Assembly (NCBI GenBank): GCA_014281115.1
Contig: JACONQ010000011.1
Location: 2,170,001 to 2,234,000, forward strand
Length of the DNA stretch: 64,000 nt
Source: Laburnicola sp. R22_1
Lineage: Eukaryota > Ascomycota > Dothideomycetes > Pleosporales > Didymosphaeriaceae
Reading direction: 5' to 3'
Shown: positions 35,935 through 45,529 of the stretch, in pieces
Position numbering within the stretch: the first letter of the stretch is position 1
How the letters are laid out: each line of letters begins with the position of its first letter
Made by a program: the position numbers and the translations under genes
Notes under the pieces: model-generated
Seen by the model: the letters and a program-made list of their open reading frames with translations, nothing else
The model's database searches: none
Told to the model about the DNA's origin: nothing

Positions 35935-37739
35935 GGGTGATAATGTTGGACAGAGCAAAGACCAAGCAAGGTAAATAAGGTGGGAGTGAAGTGCAGGGAA
36001 AACAAGTCTTGCGGTATAGCGTGGCCGGAATTGGAGTGTGTTGAGGTGGAAAGTAGGTGAGGGAAGCAGCGGAGGGCAATATATAGTAGGGGGGGGTGGG
36101 ACGCTCTTTCCCTCGTTGTGAGTCTCTGACGCGCACCTGCCTCATATCTACGTACCTCCCAGGCCCGAAGGCTGACCATGCAGTGAAACAGACACAGGCG
36201 AGAATACGAGCAACGACAGAGACCGAGAAGTGCTACTCTTCGACGACGAAACTCACCTCACAATGCAAAGGTGCTTGACGGGCCCACCGCGCGTTGTGCA
36301 GTGCCAGGATTCGGACGGATGGACAGATGTATACAATGAAGAAGGCTCGAGTCCGACTACACAATGTACGACAGCAAAGACTGGTCCCATCTCGAGCGCA
36401 GCTTTATAGGAGCACTCGAGCCGGCCGTCTAGCAGCACGTGGACAAACACCGCCGACGCGGCTCAAGTCGGCCCTCACACTGCTCGCGGCGCCGTCACGG
36501 CGCTGGCTCTCCGGTGCTACCTCAGGTGCGGCCGGGAGCTCTTTCCACCTATGTCGTGGGCGCGATGACCCAGACGAGCCGATTGCGGCTTCCGTCGCTG
36601 AGCATCGGCATCACATCGCCCGACTTGCGTGGCCAACGCGCCCCAGCTGGGACGAGGCAGGTGAGGAGCTTTCACCGCGACTTTGTTCTCTGGGCCATGG
36701 CTTGCTCTGTGAACGGAAGGTTCAGTCGGCTGGGAAGCGGCATACCTGGGCACGACACTCGTACACTCGGTCCACACTATGCTTTGTCCATGTCCGCAAC
36801 AAAGCCCCTCAGCCCTACCGTGGCCAGACCCCTTTTCCCCAGCATCGTGGGGAACCTTGGAACCTATTGATCCATGTCCCCTCCTCACACAGCGCGCGTA
36901 GACATGGCCAAGTCGATCGTGCCAGCTCTTGTGACTATGCCGCACTCCGACTTGTCGTCCATACATGTATGTCGTTCATCTGCTGTCCGCCCGTTGTAAT
37001 TCGGTTCAATGTTGTTCTGTATGTGCAAGAACAGGAGCAAGTCATTCAGCGCAGCCTTCACCTCGTAGACCATGCCGGCGAGTCCTCAGCTCCACAGCGG
37101 CTACATCTCTATAGCACCAAGACCCCTCGTGAGACCAGTTTCAAACGAAAGTTCAAAACTAAGCATGCCAATGCCGGCCAAAAGAAACAATGTGCCTTTT
37201 GTTTTGTGTCGTCTCGGCTTGAGTTAGTCCATGTCTTGCTCATATTGCATTTCCATGAGGACGTCGCCTACACTTGCCGCCCCTCCCCCACACCCCCATG
37301 AAATAATTCGTGTCCGATGCCAAGACCCAGACTGCCAACAATACAGTATACAAACCACATTTATAGTTTAGTTAATGTGGCGTTAATTAAATCTACCTAG
37401 GGGTAAGACTACAAAGGCTTTTATCTTAAATAACATGACAAAAAAAAGCAGAGCCCCCTGCTTAGTAATCAAAAAGAGCGTAAAAAATGGTGACATAATG
37501 ACCTTCCATCTCAATCTACTTCAACCTCAAACCAAAAAAAAGGGTCAAAAAAGGCGTTCGGCAAGCCGACATAGTTTAGTTAATATAGCTAGAAGTAACT
37601 CCTGTCGAAGGTATAAAGGAAAGGCAGCTGTGTTGACTTTGGGAGCATCTTGGCATCGGACACGAATTATTTTCATGGGGATGCCCCGACTCGCTAAATC
37701 ATTCCGACGTCCGAAGCTGCACGCCTTGCACACGCATAT
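35935..37739. other. 1.8-kb intergenic region with AT-rich repeat remnant
   Basis: The 335-codon frame at 36294-37301 starts at TTG and has no recognisable domain. From about 37360 to 37600 the sequence is AT-rich and contains two direct copies of a 14-bp motif (37363-37376 and 37571-37584) and an A-run followed by GGGTCAAAAAA, also present in the foldback at 55109-55545. This may be the relic of a small transposon. Confidence 0.4.
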
Positions 37740-38250
37740 CTAGAACATGTCCGACAAATCCTCCTCCACGTCTGACCCCAGAGACGCGCCCTCGACAGAT
37801 GCGGCATGGACCGGTCCAGCCGCTACCCGCTTCGAAACGTACGTCGTCCTCGCGCTTTGTCCGTCGCCTAGAACACCATATGGGAGAAGCTTGAGAGTGG
37901 CGCTGATGTAGTGGTTGTGTAGCAAGGCATACAGCGAGTACTTTGACCCCTGCCAGGAAGCTGCGCAGAGGAGCATAAAGTGTTTGCATCGGAATGGAGG
38001 AGATAGAGAGATGTGTTCCGACTTTTTCCAGTCAGTGGTGCCGCTGTTCGCGCACGTCGTTGTGCTGCTAATGGATACGATAGGGCATATCGAGATTGTA
38101 AAGAGCAATGGGTAGGTTTCTTCCCTGCCTTGGGTACACTTCGACCGAGCCCACCAATGCCGCACAGACATGTCAACATAGGAACTACTAATGCGGATGG
38201 TGTAGACAAATGCACGGAAAGAGGCGCGGAAGAAGAGCAGTTGGTTTGGC
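37740..38250 (-). CDS. possible 3' part of an unidentified gene
   Basis: The minus strand between about 38250 and the stop at 37740 looks coding in parts. An upstream open segment reads LLFFRASFRAFVYTIRI, and the terminal segment reads SKYSLYALLHNHYISATLK, then YVSKRVAAG and an acidic end (GSDVEEDLSDMF). Between them the continuous frame is less convincing, and introns with GTAGTT/ATTAG and other sites can be drawn in several ways. I found no confident first exon or ATG and do not recognise the product. It could be a small spliced gene, a pseudogene, or chance. Confidence 0.3.
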
Positions 38251-38584
38251 TGAGTGGTAGCAGGATATGGGAGAGTTGATGGATAAATCTCCGCTCCGCA
38301 TACCCGACGGCGTTACGAGATGGTTATCCCACCATCTGGCTGTATGAATAGGATCGATTGCCCGAGGGCAAAAATCTACCACATGTGTTTGCGCGCATAC
38401 ATCTGGGGGGAAACTGGCGGATATGCATCATGAGGCTTGCACGAGCATTCTGCATCCAGTGCCTTCTGGTGTTTCTATGCAGAGACTAGGCCCTCTCATT
38501 GCGCTAATGTACATCTATATGCGAAACTCCCGCCCAGTCCCGTCCCGTTTTTTACATGTATTACTACAATAGAGCGAGGCCTGA
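38251..38584. other. intergenic region
   Basis: No feature recognised; 3' flank of the mitoribosomal gene and possible promoter of the uncertain minus-strand gene. Confidence 0.4.
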
Positions 38585-39531
38585 TCAGTACGCCCATTTC
38601 CTTTGTCCTAGGCTCTGCGATTGCGCGCTCGCCGGTACTTCAACAGTCTGCCGCACCTGCTCCCAGTCGATCTTGTCCCACCACGCGTTCAGGTACTTCG
38701 TCTTGCCTGCCACTCCGTAGTCGTGCAGCCACACATGCTCCCACGTGTTTACGCAAAGCAGAGGCACCACGTCGACGCCGCCCAGCGCTTTCTTTGGCCG
38801 TTGTTTCTGGTTCGCAGCTGAGCCAAAGGCGCCTGCCGAATTCAGCTGCTGGTATGAAGCCGCGCTGTGCGTGTTCAGGTCTTCGCTCTGCCGCCTATAG
38901 TGGGCGTCGCTCAATGGGCTGCCCGCGATGTACGTCGTGAGGATCTTCAATGGACGCTTGACGGTGTCGTTGGATTGGACCAGCCAGACGAAGCCGGGAC
39001 CGAACATGGCCTCGGCGGTGGCCAGGAACGTCTCGCGAAGCGTGTCGAGAGAGGTGAAGTTCTCATTGATCAAGGGGACGAGGTCGGCGGAGGGTGCCGA
39101 CTGCACGTGCGGGTTTGTGTTGATGCCGCGGAAGAAGAAGTGATTGTTGAAGGCCATGGAGGCGACGTTGAAGGCGTAGGCGCGCATAGGGTCGCGGGCC
39201 CACTCGATGACGAGGGACTTGGTCTCCTTGTTGCCCCAATCTTTGAGGCCTGCGTCTATCCGTCAGCGTGCCGCTCACGTGTGTGGTGCAGTACTAGGTA
39301 CGTACCGCTGGTCACCGTGTTCAGCTCGTTGACAATGTGGCCCTGGTAGTCGGTATAGGCGATCTGGAAGGCCTTCTTGCTGAGCAGCTTCGGGATGCCA
39401 TTCTTCTGCAGCTCGTGGTGGTTCGCAAGCGTCGGCACGGAATGGAGGTGTCGCACAAAGGGAGCAGCGGGGCTCGCCGCCAGGCACTGAAAGGCACCGG
39501 GCCGTCTCGCGAGCGCACGTATTGTCGTCAT
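38585..39531 (-). CDS. mitochondrial small ribosomal subunit protein, Fe/Mn-superoxide-dismutase fold (Rsm26/Mrp1 type)
   Basis: Exons 39531-39306 and 39249-38585 over a 56-nt intron (GTACGT...ACGCAG) give 296 residues. The N-terminus MTTIRALARRPGAFQCLAAS is a basic mitochondrial presequence. The SOD-like fold shows LLSKKAFQIAYTDYQGHIVN, FNVASMAFNNHFFFRGIN, FVWLVQSN and near the C-terminus LLCVNTWEHVWLHDYG with YLNAWWDKIDWEQV. In true SODs the last block is DxWEHAYY; here the metal-ligand Asp is Asn, and the HNHxFFW region is NNHFFF. This fits the yeast mitoribosomal proteins Mrp1 (mS43) and Rsm26 (mS42), which use the SOD fold structurally without catalysis. I cannot separate the two paralogues with confidence; the terminal KWAY tail and presequence favour Rsm26 slightly. 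Confidence 0.82.
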
Positions 39532-40003
39532 GTGGGTGTCGTTGCAGTCTTATTGTCGTGTCTGCCGCCTGCAGCCCGTCGATGCCACGGCCAACTTTTC
39601 TCCGCGACTAGCCTCGTGCCGCCGGCCAATCAGCACGCGCCCGCCACCGGCGGTGTGGTCGAGGCCAGACACAGGCACACAGGCGAGCGCTTCCCACGGC
39701 CTCACGTTTCGAAATCGCACACGCAGAGCCACACGCTCGTCCGACTCACCGCGCACGCTGCGCTGCCGGCGCCGTCCAGCAGCTGCCATCCACTCGGCGC
39801 TTCTGCCTCTTCTATTTCCATACCGCTCATCGTGCGTCTTGGATGGACACCATGGCCTGGCGGGCAAGCATGGCCGTCCCAGAGCCGCTGCGTGCCGGCT
39901 ACCATGTGCTATATACTGCATCCTCGCAGCTTGAGCCCGCGTTTCCAGCTGAGCCTTCCTTTCCCGTTGAGCCCTGTTCAGTTTCGTTTGTTTCGTTTCC
40001 ACA
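39532..40003. other. divergent promoter region
   Basis: Shared upstream region of the mitoribosomal gene (minus) and the Cys-rich membrane protein (plus). No other feature seen. Confidence 0.45.
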
Positions 40004-41239
40004 ATGGGTCCCCTGGTGGGCCTTCCCAAGCTCTCGCGACTATCTCTCCTCTTCCTCATCACCACCACCCTACCAATAACCCAAGCATCCCATCTTCTTT
40101 TCCGATCACAGCAGCTTTGCGGCGGTGTTGCTGGGCTTGAGCAATGCGGCGGCGATCTCCCAGCCAGCTTTTGTTGCGGCAAAGACACGACATGCACCAC
40201 GGTCAACTCCACCATCCAAGCCGTCATCTGCTGCCCCAAAGGTCAGGACTGCTCCGCCATCCAAACCGTCCCCTGCGACATTACCCAGTACAACGCCACC
40301 CTCCATCCGGAGAACCAAATTCACTTCTCCGACACCAAAGACGTACAACTGCCCAAATGCGGTAGTTCGTGCTGCCCCCTAGGCTATGCGTGCAACAACG
40401 GCATGTGCTCCGCCTCGAAACAATTGCCTTCCTCTACAACTCTACCGCCAACTTCATCAGCCACTCAACCAGCCTCTGTCTCTCAACCCTCCGACTGTTC
40501 GGCTGCCTTTCCGCAAGCAAAGTCCAACTTCGACGGCAAATCTTTCGCGGCCGGCTTCTTTCCCGGCATCCTGATCGGCGCTCTCGGGGTCATCGGCCTA
40601 GCGTGGCTCATCAAGAAGCGTCGCGAATCGAACCAGAATCGGTACTCGGGAGACTTCGGTCACGTAGCCCGGACCATCAGTGACCCCATCTACGATCCCA
40701 TGCACGCCGCCCGGACAGACTTCATTAGACGCGGTTCACAATCTGTGACTTCCACCCCCAGCGTGCTGAAGAGCATAGGTACCCGCGCCGCCGGCGGAGG
40801 CGGCCTCACCCCTAAAATCAAAACCATGTGGGACCGTACGCCAAAGCTCGGAATAGGTATCTGGTCCGGCCTGCCCTCGTCCCAACAAAACCAAACACCC
40901 AGAATACAACCTCCGCCACCCGCCATCCGCGCCGGCGACCGCGATCCGTACCGCACACCAGGCCAGACCCCCGAGCGCGTCCACTCGCGCCGCAAACGCA
41001 GTAAAGCTAAACATGCTGAAAGCCCGACGCGCAGTAATAGTTCAGAAACTATTGACGTGCTCATGCCGGCGCCTAGTTTCTTGGAGCCACCCAAAGCACC
41101 GGGTATGCGAGAGAACCGGATGACGCAGGATTCAGGGCATACGACTTTCACCAAATTAATGGAGAGGGCCGGCTATGGGGAGGATAGTAGGGAGAGTGTG
41201 AGGAATTTTATGCATGCGAGTCCAGGGCATGCAAGGTGA
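40004..41239 (+). CDS. Cys-rich secretory-pathway protein with single transmembrane segment
   Basis: Single-exon gene, 411 residues. A signal peptide (LSRLSLLFLITTTLPITQAS, ~10-29) precedes a Cys-rich ectodomain of about 120 residues (LCGGVAGLEQCGGDLPASFC, CCPKGQDCSAI, CGSSCCPLGYACNNGMC) and a Ser/Thr/Pro stalk. One TM segment (FFPGILIGALGVIGLAWLI, ~184-203) is stopped by KKRRES, so the predicted topology is type I with a ~205-residue cytosolic tail rich in Pro, Arg and Ser. The paired CC and CPxGYxC pattern recalls chitin-binding or WAP-like knots, but I cannot name a domain. Proteins of this layout are common and uncharacterised in Pezizomycotina and may be cell-wall sensors; that is inference. 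Confidence 0.78.
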   Translation: MGPLVGLPKLSRLSLLFLITTTLPITQASHLLFRSQQLCGGVAGLEQCGGDLPASFCCGKDTTCTTVNSTIQAVICCPKGQDCSAIQTVPCDITQYNATLHPENQIHFSDTKDVQLPKCGSSCCPLGYACNNGMCSASKQLPSSTTLPPTSSATQPASVSQPSDCSAAFPQAKSNFDGKSFAAGFFPGILIGALGVIGLAWLIKKRRESNQNRYSGDFGHVARTISDPIYDPMHAARTDFIRRGSQSVTSTPSVLKSIGTRAAGGGGLTPKIKTMWDRTPKLGIGIWSGLPSSQQNQTPRIQPPPPAIRAGDRDPYRTPGQTPERVHSRRKRSKAKHAESPTRSNSSETIDVLMPAPSFLEPPKAPGMRENRMTQDSGHTTFTKLMERAGYGEDSRESVRNFMHASPGHAR

Positions 41240-41573
41240 GCCAGGGATTGGCAAGGGTGTTATGTGGTGCGATTTGGTGTATTCGCTTCGACGATCTTCT
41301 CACTTTTGAATGTTAGCGCTGGCGTGGCATTTCTTGTATGTTGGCGTTTGGAATATAGTTGATGTTTGTTATGGATATGATACCAGGCGCTGCTATTATT
41401 TAGTAATGTGTTCTTTATTCTTCTTATAGTCTTATAACTTATTTTTCTACCCAATTATCGCCAAAAAAAAGTTTTACTATTATATACTTACATGTTGAAA
41501 AAAAAATAAGTCTCTATACGTGTATTCAATTATATAAATAATTATGAAGTAGTACTACCGGCTAGGTGTCGGG
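41240..41573. other. AT-rich 3' flank
   Basis: AT-rich sequence with A-runs near 41463 and 41502 leading into the decayed P450 region. No gene recognised. Confidence 0.5.
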
Positions 41574-41800
41574 CTATAAAAAAAATATAGTATTACAAAC
41601 AAACACTGCAATCGTCTCCTGGGTTATCGGGTTATCAATATGCCCTGTAAAATCTGACTCCGGATGAAGTTCATCATCTGTTTGCGTCGCGAGACCTTGA
41701 ACCACGCCGCGCTGTTCATCATGTGGCTCGCTATTGTCCAGGAACTCACTCTTCTGTGTGGAGTCCTCGAGACCTTGCCTGATATAGTGTTCGATGTACT

Positions 41801-41844
<44 letters not shown>

Positions 41845-42626
41845 ATTTGCACACATCGACGACGTACCTTGGCTTCGGTGCAAACCTTTTGCATCGTCCC
41901 AGCATGACTCGAAGACCCGTTCCAAAGACGGCAGCATGGAAACTTTTCGATGAACTGCTTCGTTGTATACGGTTCTTGCCCAGTTTCCTCGGATGGGTCA
42001 ATGCCGAGCAAGAAATGGAGTGAGCTGTTCAAGGACTAAAATTTGCTCAGCAGCATTCGCGAGAGTTTGGTACAGATTGATCTTACGGCAATAAACAGCA
42101 GTGGATTTTCTCGAAGAGCTTGTTCGCTTCTCGGGATAGAAAGCCCAACTGTGAGATGTTCTGCTTTTTGCAAAGGAGGGGTTCAGCATTTTCCTCGTCT
42201 GTATGTAGCCAGGTCGCGCCGTCAGGTGTGAGGAATCCTCGGCCACAAGAGTACTCCATCCGGGTAAGGCTTAGAGGTTATATACCAAATTTTTTTTTTT
42301 CTGTTGGAATAAATAATAGGTACATTCTCCGATGCGATTGTATTGATGACTGACTGTATCGCCGAAAAGTGAGTCCAGCTGATACCTATGTACTTACGTA
42401 GAACCATAGCGGTCGTGGGTTTTTTTCTTCATCATTGATAGATTGGAGTGCATTGCGGATACGAAATCCATGCCGAAGAAGACGTCCTTGGACCAATGTT
42501 TTCTGGGTTGAGAGCACGGATCCTGGCGTATGGATGAAGTGCTCTTATCCATGGATAGCGGCGGCGAAAGACAAGAATCGCCAACGCGATCACAGATGAA
42601 ATCAGCAAACTCACTGTAATGTCCAT
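41574..42626 (-). pseudogene. decayed cytochrome P450 gene (relic A)
   Basis: P450-like segments run in order on the minus strand but in shifting frames. ATG 42626 opens a membrane anchor (MDITVSLLISSVIALAILVF) and RRRYPWIRALHPY. After a frame change near 42485 come FFGMDFVSAMHSN and THDRYGST, with a GTAAGT donor at 42397 and a possible acceptor near 42351. Then come NTIASENVPIIYSN, a broken W-rich part, RKMLNPSFAKS, SSLHFLLGIDPSEETGQ, TTKQFIEKF and FGTGLRVMLGRCK. A 41-bp GT microsatellite (41803-41843) interrupts the next helix, after which HYIRQGLEDS and a QGLATQTDDE segment follow. The order matches the first half of a CYP52/CYP539-like fatty-acid/alkane hydroxylase type. The heme-binding FxxGxxxC end is absent. 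Frameshifts and the missing C-terminus make it a pseudogene; subfamily is inference. Confidence 0.7.
41803..41843. repeat. (GT)n microsatellite
   Basis: About twenty GT units, lying inside P450 relic A (read as CA repeats, His-Thr codons, on its strand). Confidence 0.95.
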
Positions 42627-42824
42627 TGTGAAATTCGAGAGACGGGTATAGTAAGGCAAGAAGTTCAGTGGATATGGGTTGCGGCGCGGGCGCGGTGGAC
42701 TTTCATGAATACCGCAAAGTTGGGGTCACGTTTGATTGTCGTGACCTAGGTACACGAGATAACCATATATGTTACAAGTGTCCTATATGCCCGTAGCAGT
42801 GAACTAAGTCGTACTGGCGCACTC

Positions 42825-43080
42825 ATGCAAATGACATATTTACGGCTAGCCTTTGCCTTAGCGATTACATTCGCATACAGGATTGTTAAAAGCATTGTAC
42901 ATCCTCGCGACAACATCCCAGGTCCTTTGGCTGCTCGACCGACCAAGTTCTACCGCGTATAGCTCTTTGCGAAGGGCCGAGTGCCAATTCGTTATGCACA
43001 ACTTCGCCAGCAGTATGGTCCAATTGTGCGAATAGAACCCAACCATATCTATTTCGGCAATGCCGACCCTGTCCTAACCT
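42825..43080 (+). pseudogene. truncated cytochrome P450 gene (relic B), N-terminus only
   Basis: The plus-strand frame from ATG 42825 reads MQMTYLRLAFALAITFAYRI, then HPRDNIPGPLAARPTKFYRV, then a TAG stop at 42960-42962 where P450s of this type carry Trp. It continues in the same frame with LFAKGRVPIRYAQLRQQYGP and IVRIEPNHIYFGNADP. The PGPLAAR...FYR...GR.P..Y..L..QYGP.VRI.PN order is the N-terminal hinge and first beta region of fungal P450s such as CYP60/CYP58 types. TGG to TAG is the change RIP makes on the complementary strand. The match ends near 43075, exactly where the oppositely oriented NRPS-like fragment ends, so the rest of the gene was lost by rearrangement. Confidence 0.75.
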
Positions 43081-43082
43081 AC

Positions 43083-43548
43083 CTAACGCACATTAGCCTG
43101 CACCCAATCCCAGATCCTCCCCAAATACGCCTCATCTACGGGGTTCACCCGGGCCATCGCTACAAACTTCTTCTCAGTCTCCATAATTGAAAACATCGGG
43201 GCAGCTTCTATCCTCTCCATACCGTTACAGTACGACTCCTTCCAAAGCCCTAGCAATTTCATCGCAGGGTGCTCTTCCTTTTCACACCTCTCCAACCGTC
43301 TAACCCACTCATGAGGAGACACAACTTCGAAGGTCTCTCTTTTTTTAAGCCAATGTAGCATATCGTGCCATGTCGGTTGCTGGTGCGGATTCAATTCATG
43401 GTATACTTGCATGCCATCTTCGCAGCCGGAGTTCTTAGCAGCTTGCACGAACGCTTCAGCGGCTATGTCAACGGGAAGCCAGTCGAGGGGTTCAGCGCCT
43501 AGTTCTGGCAGGCAGCCAATTAGCCGCGCTGTGATGAGCATCATGGCC
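43083..43548 (-). pseudogene. NRPS-like gene, 3' fragment (end of thioester-reductase domain)
   Basis: The minus-strand frame to the stop at 43083 reads LITARLIGCLPELGAEPLDW, LPVDIAAEAFVQAAKN, YHELNPHQQPTWHDMLHWLK, then a C-terminal IMETEKKFVAMARVNPVDEA segment. This is the substrate-binding and C-terminal part of the NAD(P)H-dependent reductase (TR) domain of NRPS-like A-T-R enzymes (the LDWLPVDxAA motif). It continues the larger fragment at 48665-50842 and is separated from it by about 5.1 kb of inserted DNA. Both fragments carry the same 13-bp sequence at the break (43536-43548 here). Confidence 0.82.
43536..43548. repeat. 13-bp direct repeat, left copy (candidate target-site duplication)
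   Basis: GAGCATCATGGCC, identical to 48665-48677. The bases on either side differ, so the duplication is exactly 13 bp. Confidence 0.85.
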
Positions 43549-45317
43549 GGTCTTGACTGAGACCCACAGGTACTTCACAGTCAGATTACATAATTAAGGA
43601 ACTTTTTAATTTTAGAAATAACATAGTTATAGGCAATTACTGCCTATAGCTAGTTTAGTAGCTTTTAAATATTATTTAACTACTTAGCACTTTCTTTATT
43701 ATACTTCCTTAGCTCCTAAAGAAACTTATTATTATTTATAGTATTAAGCAGCCTTATTAGGTTCCTTCTCTACTATATAATATATTCTAGGTTTGCCTTA
43801 GTTTATTAGTAAGTAGTCCTTATACGTATTATTAATATATATATAATCTAAGCTAGTAAATAGTAGTATAAACTATATATGTGTATTACGTAGTAATATA
43901 GTATAAGCAACTTAACTAGAAGCTTATAACTATTAGCTATTTTAAGCTTTAGCTTCTTTTTAGTAATAATTATAAGCTTATTAATTATTTTTAGGAATAT
44001 AAAAAGGAGTCTATAGTAAATTAGGCATACTTAAGATTAAACTTTACTTTATAGAGCAGTTATATCTTTATCTTATTTAATTTAGCTATAGTTATTAGTT
44101 ATAGTAGTGCGTAAAATAGTAGTAAGATTAGGCTCTCTTTATATACATCAGGAAAAGTTTTGAGCGAGCATGAGCACCTAGGGCACCTGAGCGGCTCTGA
44201 GCACGCCTGCGCACGCCTGCGCACCAAATGCGCTCAGAGCGCACCAGCGATACTACTTTTTTCTTAGTGTGCGCATGCGCAAGGTTGCGCAAGGATGCGC
44301 ACCTATGCCGCCAGTGCACCTAGAGCAGCTAGGGCAGCTAGGGTACCCTAGGTGCCTATGCTACCTATAAAATGCTGATTAATAAGCAAATAAAGCTCTT
44401 TAATTGGCTAGAATTTAAAAAAAGCTTAGTAAGCTGCTTAGTAAGCTTTAAAAAAGATTTTTTAAAGTATAAAGTTAAAGTCTCTTACTAGATAGTAATT
44501 ACTAGTTAATATAACAGTACTAATTACTAGCGTGTTATATAGAACTTCTACCTAACCCTAAATTCTAGGTTTTGTAGGTTTAAAAATAGAAATAATATAG
44601 TTTTATAATTATTTAAAAGAATTAAATTAGGCGAAAATTAGTGGCTTAGCAAAGAACACTATTTTAAAAATTTTAAACTTTAATTACTTTTTAACTACTT
44701 TATTATTATTATAACTTTTTTAAAATTTATATACTAATTTATTAGTACTATATTTTTATATAATAATATTACGTAATATATATAATAACTAGTAAAATAA
44801 AGAGTTTTTTATTAATTACTAACTAATTACGTAATAAAAATAGTATTTTTAAATTAAATAATTAAAGACTAGTATTTTCTCTATAAATCTATCAAAAATT
44901 AAAATTATAGCTTTACTAGTAAACAAGTTATAAAGCTTTAAAAAATTACTTATTTAGGCTATTTGTGCACATCTGCGCAAGTCTGCGCATGTCTGTCCAT
45001 CTCTAAGCATTTTTGTGCTAGTAAATTGCTTGTGCAAAAATGCGCATAAATGCGCACGATTCGCATAGTTGAGCAGAAAAACTTTCCTAATGTAGGTAAT
45101 AAGCACCCTAACGTTGTTACTACCTATATAGGCAAGATAAGTTACTACTTAATAATAGTTTTAAACTATAGTTAAGTTAACCCTAAGCTAGTATACGCAA
45201 TAGCCTTATAGGGTGCTAAATAATAAGCGTATTATTAACTTAGTTATATATATTTAAGATTTTTTTTCTAAGAGCTAGTATATAAAAAAATAGGCTATAG
45301 CTAGTTATTTTTTTTAC
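43549..45317. mobile_element. AT-rich RIP-affected repeat, part of the insertion in the NRPS-like gene
   Basis: About 1.8 kb, extremely rich in TpA (TTATTA, CTATAGTTA, TAGTAAG) and without an open frame, as expected for RIP-mutated repeat DNA. Two GC-rich islands interrupt it: 44150-44345 (repeated TGCGCAC and CAGCTAGGG words) and 44965-45070 (repeated TGCGCA). The element continues beyond the nested Harbinger copy at 48626-48664 and ends in a run of nine A's just before the right copy of the 13-bp repeat. The poly(A)-like end plus 13-bp target duplication suggests a non-LTR retroelement (LINE or SINE) inserted in plus orientation. No reverse-transcriptase motif survives, so the class is inference. 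Confidence 0.55.
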
Positions 45318-45529
45318 TAAGGCATTGTTTACCTCCCACTCAGCAGTTTGCTGGCAGTTTTCGTATGCACGTGCCGAGAGGCGTTTTTAGCTGTTCTATA
45401 TATAGTAAACTGCCGGAGGCGTGGTGTTTACCTCTGTCTGGCAGTTAGTGGCGTTAATCAGCGCACTCCGAACCTCAAAATTAACAGGCTCCTAATCCGG
45501 CACTGTTTTTGTCGCAATCTACCTCAAAA

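Noticed and set aside
36294..37301. 335-codon open frame on the plus strand
   Set aside because: It starts at TTG, overlaps equally open frames on other strands, and has no domain, signal or repeat character.
38585..39531. Annotation as a mitochondrial Fe/Mn superoxide dismutase
   Set aside because: The metal-ligand Asp is Asn and the first His motif is altered; the mitoribosomal SOD-fold family fits better.
44150..44345. Possible CRISPR-like or telomeric repeat from regular short words
   Set aside because: Word spacing is irregular, no telomeric TTAGGG arrays are present, and the context is a eukaryotic RIP-affected repeat.
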